The notes under the pieces: generated by a model
Databases searched by the model: none
What the model saw: only the letters and a program-made list of their open reading frames with translations
What the model was told of the DNA's origin: nothing
Assembly (NCBI RefSeq): GCF_026162365.1
Contig: NZ_JAOANW010000009.1
Span: forward strand, 62,001 to 126,000
DNA: 64,000 bases
Source of the DNA: Nitratireductor luteus
GTDB lineage: Bacteria > Pseudomonadota > Alphaproteobacteria > Rhizobiales > Rhizobiaceae
Direction of reading: 5' to 3'
In this document: positions 43,346 through 50,811 of the stretch, piece after piece
How positions within the stretch are numbered: position 1 is the first letter of the stretch
Layout: each line of letters begins with the position of its first letter
Program-made: the position numbers and the translations under genes

Positions 43346-46135
43346 TCAGCGGGATCGCGGAATCTCGTTGGCGGCCTCTATCTGTGCCGCACAATATTTG
43401 AATTCCGGAATCTTGCCGTAAGGATCGAGCATCGGGTTGGTCAGCTTGTTGGCCGGGCTTTCGTTGAAGCAGAATGGCATGAAGATCATACCGTCAGCCA
43501 CTTCCCGGTCGGCTCGCAGGATAGCCTCTACAGTGCCGCGCCGCGTTTCAACCTTGACCATTTCACCCTGCGACAGCCCTCGCCTGGCGATTTCGCGCGG
43601 GTTCATCGCCGCGATACCGACGGGTTCGATCGCATCAAGCACACCGGCCCGCCGCGTCATGGCGCCGGTATGCCAATGCTCGAGAAGCCTGCCCGTGGTG
43701 AGCACCAGCGGATATTCCTCGTCGGGTACTTCATCGGGCGGCAGCAGGTCGGCCGGCGTAATGCGCCCACGACCATCGGAGGTCGGAAAACCGTCGGTGA
43801 AGATGATTTCGTTGCCGGGCTTGTCTTCGGCGTCAGCCGGGTAGATGACGGATTCTTCGCGCTCGACACGCTCCCAGGAAATGTTCCGAAGCGAAGGCAT
43901 CACGCTCGCCATTTCGGTGTAGACCTCGGAAACGGACTTGTAGTTCCAGTCCAGTCCCATCCGCCTGCCGATCTCGACGATCAGTTTCCAGTCCTGCCGG
44001 GCTTCGCCGGGCGGGTCGAGCGCGGGGCGGCCGATCTGTACCTGACGGTTGGTGTTGGTGTAGGTGCCTAGCTTTTCCGCATGGGCCGAGGCCGGGAGCA
44101 CGACATCGGCGTACCAGGCGGTCTCGGTCAGGAAGATATCCTGCACCACCAGATGTTCGAGTTTGGCCAATGCTTCGCGTGCATGGGTCTGGTCGGGATC
44201 CGACATGGCCGGATTCTCGCCCTGTATGTACATGCCCTTGATCTCGCCCTCGTGGATGGCGTCGATGATCTCCACCACGGTCAGACCGCGCTTGGGGTCC
44301 AGCGCCTGGCCCCAGAAATTCTCATACTGGCCACGGATATCTACGTTCTCGACCGACTTGTAGTCCGGGAAATACATGGGGATCAGCCCGGCATCCGACG
44401 CACCCTGAACATTGTTCTGGCCCCGCAACGGATGCAGGCCCGTGCCCGGGCGGCCGACATGGCCGGTGATCAGCGCCAACGCGATCAGGCAGCGCGAATT
44501 GTCGGTGCCGTGGGTATGCTGCGAAATGCCCATGCCCCAGAAAATGATCGAGCGCTCGGATGTGGCATAGGTCCGCGCGACATCGCGCAGCACGTCGGCC
44601 TCGATGCCACAGACCTCGGCCATCGCTTCGGGCGAGAAGTCCTTCACCTTCTCTTTCAGCGCCTCGAAGCCGGAAACATTGGCCTGTATATACTGCTCGT
44701 CATAGAGCTTCTCCTCGATGATCACGTGGATCAGCGCGTTCAGCAGGGCGACGTCGGTGCCCGGCTTGAACACGAGAGAATGGCTGGCATGGCGCATCAG
44801 ATCCTGCCGGCGCGGATCAATGACGACCAGTTTGGCGCCGAGCTTGGCGGCCTGCTTGAAGTAGGTGGCGGCGACAGGATGGTTGGTCGTCGGGCGCGCG
44901 CCGATGACGATGATGCACTCGGCCTTCATGGCGTCGTTGAAAGGCGCCGAAACGGCGCCCGAGCCGACGCCCTCCATCAGGGCGGCGACCGAAGAGGCAT
45001 GGCAGAGCCTGGTGCAGTGATCGACGTTGTTGGTGCCGAAACCCTGCCGTACCAGCTTTTGGAAAAGATAGGCTTCCTCGTTGGAGCCCTTGGCCGAACC
45101 GAAGCCGGCAAGCGACTTGCCGCCATGGGTATCGAGCAGGGACTTCAGCCCGCCCGCCGCACGCGAAAGCGCTTCTTCCCAGGTCGCCTCACGGAATATG
45201 GTGAGCGGATCCACGCCGCGCATGTCGATGTCGCCCGACTTCGGTGCGTCGTCGCGGCGGATGAGCGGCTTGGTCAGGCGCTCGGGCGACATGACATAGT
45301 CGAAGCCGAACCGGCCCTTCACACAGAGGCGATTCTCATTGGCAAAGCCGTCGCGGCCATCGACCTGGACGATCTTGCCGTCCTTGACGGCAACGCTGGT
45401 CTGGCAACCGACCCCACAGAAGGGACAGACACTGTCCACGACCTTGTCAAAGGTCTGGACGGCGCGGGTCCTGCCCGCCTTATCCATCAGCGACTTTTCA
45501 TAAAGCGCGCCGGTCGGGCACGCTTGAACGCATTCGCCGCAGGTCACGCAGGTGGAATGCCCCATCGGGTCATGCATATCGAAGACGGGAAAGGCATGGT
45601 TGCCGCGATTGGCCATGCCGATCACGTCGTTCACCTGCACCTCTCGGCAGGCGCGCACGCAGGCGCCGCAGGAGATGCAGGCATCCAGATTGACCGCGAT
45701 CGCCGGATTGGAAAGGTCGAGCTCCGGCTGGACATCGGATGAGAACTTCGAGCCGAGACGCTCGCTGCCCCCAATGCCCATGGAAGATGCCCATTCCCAG
45801 AAGACGGACTGGTTGTCGGGCCCCTCTTGGGCGGGGCGCATGTTGCTGGCCAGGAGCTCAAACACCATCTCACGCGACTTTACGGCGCGCTCGGTGTCGG
45901 TCCGCACGACCATCCCCTCGCCCGGCTTGCGGATACAGGAGGCGGCAAGCACGCGCTCGCCCTCGATATCGACCATGCAGGCACGGCAATTGCCGTCCGG
46001 CCGGTAGCCGGGCGCGTCGACATGGCAGAGATGCGGGATGCGCTTGCCCTCGCGCTTCGCCACTTCCCATATGGTCTCGCCTTCCGAGGCGGTTACCGTT
46101 TTCTCGTCGAGCGTAAAGGTTATCTTGCTGGACAT
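43346..46135 (-). CDS. NAD-linked formate dehydrogenase, catalytic alpha subunit (FdsA/Fdh1A-like)
   Basis: 929-residue molybdopterin oxidoreductase. Domains in order: N-terminal [2Fe-2S] ferredoxin (about 1-80, CHVDAPGYRPDGNCRAC); two [4Fe-4S] sets (CISCGACVRACREVQ and CVTCGECVQACPTGA, about 145-215); the Mo/W domain with its own cluster (CPFCGVGCQ, about 238); and the C-terminal dinucleotide-binding domain. The metal ligand is a cysteine in TRLCHASSV, not selenocysteine. It is cytosolic, oxidising formate to CO2, and would remove the formate released by Frc. It starts 1 nt after the beta-subunit stop. Confidence 0.92.
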   Translation of the reverse strand: MSSKITFTLDEKTVTASEGETIWEVAKREGKRIPHLCHVDAPGYRPDGNCRACMVDIEGERVLAASCIRKPGEGMVVRTDTERAVKSREMVFELLASNMRPAQEGPDNQSVFWEWASSMGIGGSERLGSKFSSDVQPELDLSNPAIAVNLDACISCGACVRACREVQVNDVIGMANRGNHAFPVFDMHDPMGHSTCVTCGECVQACPTGALYEKSLMDKAGRTRAVQTFDKVVDSVCPFCGVGCQTSVAVKDGKIVQVDGRDGFANENRLCVKGRFGFDYVMSPERLTKPLIRRDDAPKSGDIDMRGVDPLTIFREATWEEALSRAAGGLKSLLDTHGGKSLAGFGSAKGSNEEAYLFQKLVRQGFGTNNVDHCTRLCHASSVAALMEGVGSGAVSAPFNDAMKAECIIVIGARPTTNHPVAATYFKQAAKLGAKLVVIDPRRQDLMRHASHSLVFKPGTDVALLNALIHVIIEEKLYDEQYIQANVSGFEALKEKVKDFSPEAMAEVCGIEADVLRDVARTYATSERSIIFWGMGISQHTHGTDNSRCLIALALITGHVGRPGTGLHPLRGQNNVQGASDAGLIPMYFPDYKSVENVDIRGQYENFWGQALDPKRGLTVVEIIDAIHEGEIKGMYIQGENPAMSDPDQTHAREALAKLEHLVVQDIFLTETAWYADVVLPASAHAEKLGTYTNTNRQVQIGRPALDPPGEARQDWKLIVEIGRRMGLDWNYKSVSEVYTEMASVMPSLRNISWERVEREESVIYPADAEDKPGNEIIFTDGFPTSDGRGRITPADLLPPDEVPDEEYPLVLTTGRLLEHWHTGAMTRRAGVLDAIEPVGIAAMNPREIARRGLSQGEMVKVETRRGTVEAILRADREVADGMIFMPFCFNESPANKLTNPMLDPYGKIPEFKYCAAQIEAANEIPRSR

Positions 46136-46136
46136 G

Positions 46137-47807
46137 TCAAAGATCTTCCCGGAAATGGGTCAGAAGGTGGTTGACCGGATTGGGCGCGGCCTGGCCCAAT
46201 CCGCATATCGAAGCGTCCCGCATCACCATTTCGAGGTCGCGGACGGTGGCTTCGTCGAATTTGTCCTGCGTCTTGAGCAGCGTGACCATTTTCTCGGTAC
46301 CCTCGCGGCACGGCGTGCATTGGCCGCAGCTTTCGTGCTTGAAGAAATTCAGAAGGTTGAGCGTCACATCCTTGACGCTGTCGACCTGTGAAAAGATCAC
46401 GATCGCATGCGAGCCGACAAAGGCGCCTTGTCTGGCGAGCTCGCCGCCGAAATCCAGCGGAATGTCGCCCATCGATGCAGGCAGGATACCGCCGGAGGCC
46501 CCGCCGGGCAAATATGCCTTGAACTCGTGGCCTTCCGCCATGCCGCCGCAATAATCGTCGATCAGCTCGCGCACCGTGACGCCGGCCGGCGCCAGCTTTA
46601 CCCCCGGCTCGCGCACCCTGCCGGAAACCGACCAGGATCGCACGCCGGGGTGGTCCGGCCTGCCCTTTTTGGCGAACCATTCCGGCCCCTGCTCGACGAT
46701 ATCGCGGACCCACCACAATGTTTCGACATTGTGGTTGAGCGTCGGGCGGCCGAAAAGGCCGGCCTCGGCGATATAGGGCGGACGATGGCGCGGCAGGCCG
46801 CGCTTGCCTTCGATGCTCTCCAGCATCGCGCTTTCCTCGCCGCAGATATAAGCGCCCGCGCCGCGTCTCAGTTCGATGAAGCCGGGCTCCACGAGGCCGG
46901 CGGCCTCGAGAGCGGCGATCTCGGTGCGCAGGATCTGCAGGACCGCCGGATATTCATCGCGCATGTAGAAATAGATGCGCTCGGCCTCGACCGCGTGGGC
47001 GGCAATCAGGGCGCCTTCGAATGTACGGTGCGGGTCCCGTTCTAGATAGATGCGGTCCTTGAACGTTCCCGGTTCCCCCTCGTCGCCATTGATCGACATC
47101 AGGCGAGGCCCGGGATAGGAGCGCACGATGCCCCACTTCCGGCCGGCCGGAAAACCAGCGCCGCCAAGGCCGCGAAGGCCGGCGCTCTGCATGGTCTCGA
47201 TCAGCGTGTCGACACTGATCTCGCCCGACCGCACCCTTTCCAGAAGTCGGTAGCCGCCGGACGCGCGATAGGAGTCAAGCCCGGTGTACGCAGGAACGAG
47301 CGTTTCCGTTTCGCCGTCGCTGGCCATGCGCAGCAGGCTTTCGGCGCTGGCATGATCGACCTCACGGTTGCCGATCCGCGCAGCCGGTGCAGTGTCGCAG
47401 CGGCCCATGCAGGGCGCACGCAGGACACGGATTGCATTGGGATCGGCTTTCGCGGCAAGCTTGCTGATCAGCGTTTCGGAGCCGGCCAGCATGCAACTCA
47501 CCGAATCGCAGACACGGATTGTCAGCGGCGGCGGCGGCGTCTCGCCCTCCTTCACGATATCGAAGTGATCGTAGAAGGTAGCAACCTCATAGACCTCGGT
47601 CTGCGACAGGCGCATTTCTTCGGCCAGTGCGCGAAGATGGGCGGCGGAAAGGTATCCGTAGCGGTCCTGCACCAGGTGCAGAAACTCGATCAGGAGATCG
47701 CGACGACGCGGCCGCTCCCCCAGAAGGTTGCGGATATCGTCGAGCGCCGCATCATCAAGTGCACGTCCTTTAGGTCCACGATCGCGAGGACGCCGATCCT
47801 TCATCAT
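46137..47807 (-). CDS. NAD-linked formate dehydrogenase, fused NuoE-NuoF-type beta subunit (Fdh1B-like)
   Basis: 556-residue diaphorase subunit joining a NuoE-like thioredoxin-fold [2Fe-2S] domain (about 30-150; CDSVSCMLAG...CMGRCDTAPA) to a NuoF-like FMN/NAD domain (about 190-440; GLRGLGGAGFPAGRKWG, GDEGEPGTFKDR). A C-terminal [4Fe-4S] site SCGQCTPCREGTEKM follows. This fusion replaces separate FdsG and FdsB subunits, as in the two-subunit tungsten enzyme FDH1 of Methylorubrum. ATG 47807 has AAGGG 5 nt upstream. It heads the operon; site H lies 235 nt upstream. Confidence 0.92.
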   Translation of the reverse strand: MMKDRRPRDRGPKGRALDDAALDDIRNLLGERPRRRDLLIEFLHLVQDRYGYLSAAHLRALAEEMRLSQTEVYEVATFYDHFDIVKEGETPPPPLTIRVCDSVSCMLAGSETLISKLAAKADPNAIRVLRAPCMGRCDTAPAARIGNREVDHASAESLLRMASDGETETLVPAYTGLDSYRASGGYRLLERVRSGEISVDTLIETMQSAGLRGLGGAGFPAGRKWGIVRSYPGPRLMSINGDEGEPGTFKDRIYLERDPHRTFEGALIAAHAVEAERIYFYMRDEYPAVLQILRTEIAALEAAGLVEPGFIELRRGAGAYICGEESAMLESIEGKRGLPRHRPPYIAEAGLFGRPTLNHNVETLWWVRDIVEQGPEWFAKKGRPDHPGVRSWSVSGRVREPGVKLAPAGVTVRELIDDYCGGMAEGHEFKAYLPGGASGGILPASMGDIPLDFGGELARQGAFVGSHAIVIFSQVDSVKDVTLNLLNFFKHESCGQCTPCREGTEKMVTLLKTQDKFDEATVRDLEMVMRDASICGLGQAAPNPVNHLLTHFREDL

Positions 47808-48169
47808 CAAAACCCTTCATCTTTCGATCTCGGTAAGCACCGCGCACGACGATCGGTGTCAACACCATTTAGGCTGGATTCGCTCGCTTCGTTATCGGAG
47901 CGAACACGCTGCGGTCTGTACAGTGTGATCCATCTCCTCCCTTGATGGCAGTTTATACGATGATGGCAGCTCAGTTGCACCGATCGCAGATGCAGCAACG
48001 CCATCGCAAGTCGCAGATGCAGCAACATCGCTGCATGTCTCTGGCATTTTGTATTCCAGAGGCGCATACTGTCAAGCCCAATACCAACAGCCATGGATTT
48101 TGACAGAAACAAAAGGCGGTTGGGGGCGCTGGGGAGCGATGGCTTCAAGGCACCGCTGTTGCGAGCCTG
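47808..48169. promoter_or_regulatory. Promoter region of the NAD-linked formate dehydrogenase operon
   Basis: 362 bp without a gene. It contains palindrome site H (48042-48058) and an exact 16-bp direct repeat TCGCAGATGCAGCAAC at 47984-47999 and 48011-48026, 27 bp apart start to start. The octamer GATGGCAG also occurs twice near 47945 and 47962. The repeats may be binding sites for a second regulator. Confidence 0.5.
48042..48058. promoter_or_regulatory. 17-bp palindrome site H (formate dehydrogenase)
   Basis: TGGCATTTTGTATTCCA, identical to site B at 30125. It lies 235 nt upstream of the formate dehydrogenase beta-subunit start on the minus strand and links formate oxidation to the oxalate genes. 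Confidence 0.75.
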
Positions 48170-49351
48170 CTATTCGAAAATGATCTCCGGCACGCCTGCC
48201 ATCTGCCGCTCCTCTGCGATCCGCAGCCACACGCGGTTCGCGATTTCCTTGTAGACCGTGGCATGCACACTGTCGGGACTTGTCACGACCACAGGTGTGC
48301 CGCTGTCGGACGTCTCGCGAATCTGCATGTCGAGCGGCACTTCTCCGAGAAACGGCACGCCGATGCGTTCGGCTTCCGTGCGCGCACCGCCATGGCCGAA
48401 AATGTCGTGGCGGCCACCACAATCCGGACAGACGAAATAACTCATGTTCTCGACCACCCCGAGGATCGGCACATCGACCTTGCGGAACATGGCAAGCCCC
48501 TTGCGGGCGTCTATGAGGGCAAGGTCCTGCGGCGTGGAGACAATGACCGCGCCGGCAAGCGGGACGTTCTGCGCCATGGTGAGTTGTGCATCGCCCGTGC
48601 CGGGCGGCATGTCGACCACCAGCACGTCCAATTCACCCCATTCAACCTCGCGCAGCATCTGGGTGAGTGCCGAGATCACCATGGGGCCGCGCCAGATCAT
48701 CGGCGTTTCCTCATCGACAAGGAAGCCCATGGACATGACCTTCAGCCCGTACCCCTCCATCGGCTTGAGGATGCGGCCGGTCACGCTCTGCGGACGCCCG
48801 GAAATGTGCAGGAGGCGTGGCATCGAAGGGCCGTAGATATCGGCGTCGAGCACTCCGACCCTGAGCCCGATGGCCTGCAGACCGAGCGCCAGATTGACGG
48901 CCGTGGTCGACTTGCCGACCCCGCCCTTGCCGGAAGCCACTGCGATGATGGCGTCGATGCCCGGCACGCCCGATCTAGCGGCCGGCGAAGGGGCCGCGTG
49001 TGGCGCGGCGCGTGCCGCCATTGGCGGCGGAACCATGGCGGCTTGGCTCCGGCTGGGCGCCGGTCTTACCGGGCGGGACGGCTCGCCTGCCTTCTTCGCG
49101 GCCGTCAGAACGACTGTTGCCTTTTCGACGCCCTCGGCGCGCAGCGCCGCCTTCTCCGCCGCCGCGCGCAACGGCTCCAGTTCCTCCGCGCGTTCGCCGG
49201 GCACCGTTAGCGAAAAGAACACGGCAGGCCCAGCAATCACGACCTCGGAGACGAGGCCGAGATCGACGATATTGCCGCTGAGGTCAGGGCCTTTGACCTT
49301 GCGAAGCTGTTCGAGAACATCCTGCCTGCTGATTTCCACTGACGCGCTCAC
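48170..49351 (-). CDS. apbC: Mrp/ApbC-type iron-sulfur cluster carrier ATPase
   Basis: 393-residue P-loop protein that loads Fe-S clusters onto apoproteins. It has an N-terminal MIP18/DUF59 domain (about 1-85) and an Ala/Pro-rich linker. The deviant Walker A ASGKGGVGKSTTAVNLALG lies near residue 140 and the cluster-binding pair CPDCGGRHDIFGHGG near 310. Its place between two formate dehydrogenase blocks fits a role in maturing their many clusters. Most genomes also have a housekeeping copy, so it may be a dedicated one. Confidence 0.9.
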   Translation of the reverse strand: MSASVEISRQDVLEQLRKVKGPDLSGNIVDLGLVSEVVIAGPAVFFSLTVPGERAEELEPLRAAAEKAALRAEGVEKATVVLTAAKKAGEPSRPVRPAPSRSQAAMVPPPMAARAAPHAAPSPAARSGVPGIDAIIAVASGKGGVGKSTTAVNLALGLQAIGLRVGVLDADIYGPSMPRLLHISGRPQSVTGRILKPMEGYGLKVMSMGFLVDEETPMIWRGPMVISALTQMLREVEWGELDVLVVDMPPGTGDAQLTMAQNVPLAGAVIVSTPQDLALIDARKGLAMFRKVDVPILGVVENMSYFVCPDCGGRHDIFGHGGARTEAERIGVPFLGEVPLDMQIRETSDSGTPVVVTSPDSVHATVYKEIANRVWLRIAEERQMAGVPEIIFE

Positions 49352-49378
49352 TCCCCGTAACCCAGAACTTCAAGACTT

Positions 49379-49450
49379 AGAGCATTTTACAGCCGGATGA
49401 AATCACCTGACGCCAGCATAGATGCAGAAAAACAAAGAGATAAAGCGTCC
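49379..49450. repeat. Intergenic repeat (family 1, copy 2)
   Basis: TTAGAGCATTTTACAGCCGG (49379-49398) through GCAGAAAAACAAAGAGATAAAGCGTCC aligns along its length with the minus strand of 24698-24806. It lacks the long perfect hairpin of that copy. It is in the gap between the DUF3306 gene end and the apbC start. Confidence 0.6.
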
Positions 49451-49532
49451 TTGTGCAGCAGCCGGGTGAACGCACGGCGTTATCGTGCGATCTGCCGATC
49501 CGAGCCAGCGCAGGAATGCCCCGATGCGGGGT

Positions 49533-50189
49533 TCAGCCTTCGAGACGGCGGCGGATCGATACGCGCTGCCGCGGCCGCTCATCTTCTTCGCCGTCACCGG
49601 CATCCTCGCCATCGGGCGGCGCTGTCTGACTGCCAACGCTTTCGGCTGGATCGGCCTCCGGCTGCGCCACACTGGAAGTCACTTCCTGTTGCTCGACGAC
49701 CGATACCGCCGGTCTGCTTTCCTCATTTCCGTCCGCTTCGTCAGGTTTGTCCTCGGACGCCTCGCGGATACCACCCGTATCTCGTTGCCTTTGCTGTTCG
49801 GACTTACTCAGAAACCCACGGCCGACCTGCCAAAGTGAGCTGTAGGTGTTGTGCGCCGGGTCGTTGAAATCCGTGTCATAATCATTGAGCCCGTCGAGAT
49901 TTGCCAGCAGCGGATTGGACTGCCATAGCCTGCGCAGCGCCTTCGTGCGCAGCGCCGTCGGAACACCGCGCTTGAGAAACAGCGAAAAGTCATCGCCTTT
50001 TTCCAGGGAATCGATATCGATTGCTTCGGCGGCCAGGCGATTGGCTTCCATTTCCTCGTTAATCGCTTCCGCAGAAGGCTCCTCACCGGCTTCGTCGGGG
50101 CTGGAGACCTCGTCCGCATCCTGCCGCGAGACTTCCCGCTTGCGCCGCGACCAGCGAGACAGGAAGCCTTCATCCCCTGGCTCAGCCAT
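49533..50189 (-). CDS. DUF3306 protein of the formate dehydrogenase region
   Basis: 218-residue, highly charged cytosolic protein. Its N-terminal EGFLSRWSRRKREV is the DUF3306 hallmark. A conserved core follows (about 50-120; FLKRGVPTALRTKALRRLWQSNPLLANLDGLNDYDTDF), then an acidic, low-complexity tail ending in a basic patch. DUF3306 genes recur in formate dehydrogenase clusters next to DUF3305; the molecular role is unknown. The ATG at 50189 overlaps the DUF3305 stop region. Confidence 0.82.
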   Translation of the reverse strand: MAEPGDEGFLSRWSRRKREVSRQDADEVSSPDEAGEEPSAEAINEEMEANRLAAEAIDIDSLEKGDDFSLFLKRGVPTALRTKALRRLWQSNPLLANLDGLNDYDTDFNDPAHNTYSSLWQVGRGFLSKSEQQRQRDTGGIREASEDKPDEADGNEESRPAVSVVEQQEVTSSVAQPEADPAESVGSQTAPPDGEDAGDGEEDERPRQRVSIRRRLEG

Positions 50190-50727
50190 CGAGTTTGCCT
50201 CCAGGGGGCCTGGCACGGTTTAGAAAGATCGGCTCCTTGCCGAATTGCTGAAGCTCGGCATGGCCCTGATCGCGCCGGCGCTTGATAAATTTCTCCTCCT
50301 TGTGAAAATGCCCGGTGAAATCCATGATCGCCCTGGCGATTTCGGGAGGCATGGCAACGCGTTCGACTATATCTTCGCCGACATCCTCGAAATCCTGCGC
50401 AAGATAGGGCGAGGCGGTTACGGTGTGGACAAACCAGGGCAAAGGATGCGTGCCGCCCGGATCGCGCCGCAAGACGACAAACAGCGCCGGGGTCTGGCTG
50501 TTGAAGTTGTGAATATAGGCCTCGGTTTCGGCGGCGTGACAGGTGAGGTCGGCCGTCCCCATGAAATAGCGTGTCATGCGCTCGTCGCTGACAAGCACAT
50601 CGCCGGCCGAAAAGCCCGTTGGGCTCGGCGTGACGCCCACGGGAAGCCAGTAGTCTTTCGCCCATCGCGAAACCGACTGCCGGCATTCCGCCAGCACACC
50701 GACCAAAATCGTCAGTTCCCGAGCCAT
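50182..50727 (-). CDS. DUF3305 protein of the formate dehydrogenase region
   Basis: 181-residue protein starting MARELTILVGVLAECRQSVS, with the family segment WLPVGVTPSP and a central ETEAYIHNFNSQTPALFVVL. DUF3305 and DUF3306 are found together beside formate dehydrogenases and a TorD-like chaperone, so a part in assembly or cofactor insertion is assumed, not shown. The frame is open upstream to 51213, but only the part from 50727 resembles the family; the 4Fe-4S gene starts divergently at 50812. Confidence 0.8.
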   Translation of the reverse strand: MARELTILVGVLAECRQSVSRWAKDYWLPVGVTPSPTGFSAGDVLVSDERMTRYFMGTADLTCHAAETEAYIHNFNSQTPALFVVLRRDPGGTHPLPWFVHTVTASPYLAQDFEDVGEDIVERVAMPPEIARAIMDFTGHFHKEEKFIKRRRDQGHAELQQFGKEPIFLNRARPPGGKLDG

Positions 50728-50811
50728 TACGTCATCACCTTTCCTCCGCCACTGTTGCCAGAGGCATATGAAAGAATAAGGTGCTAATGTTGGAGGAACA
50801 AGGGTGAGGCG

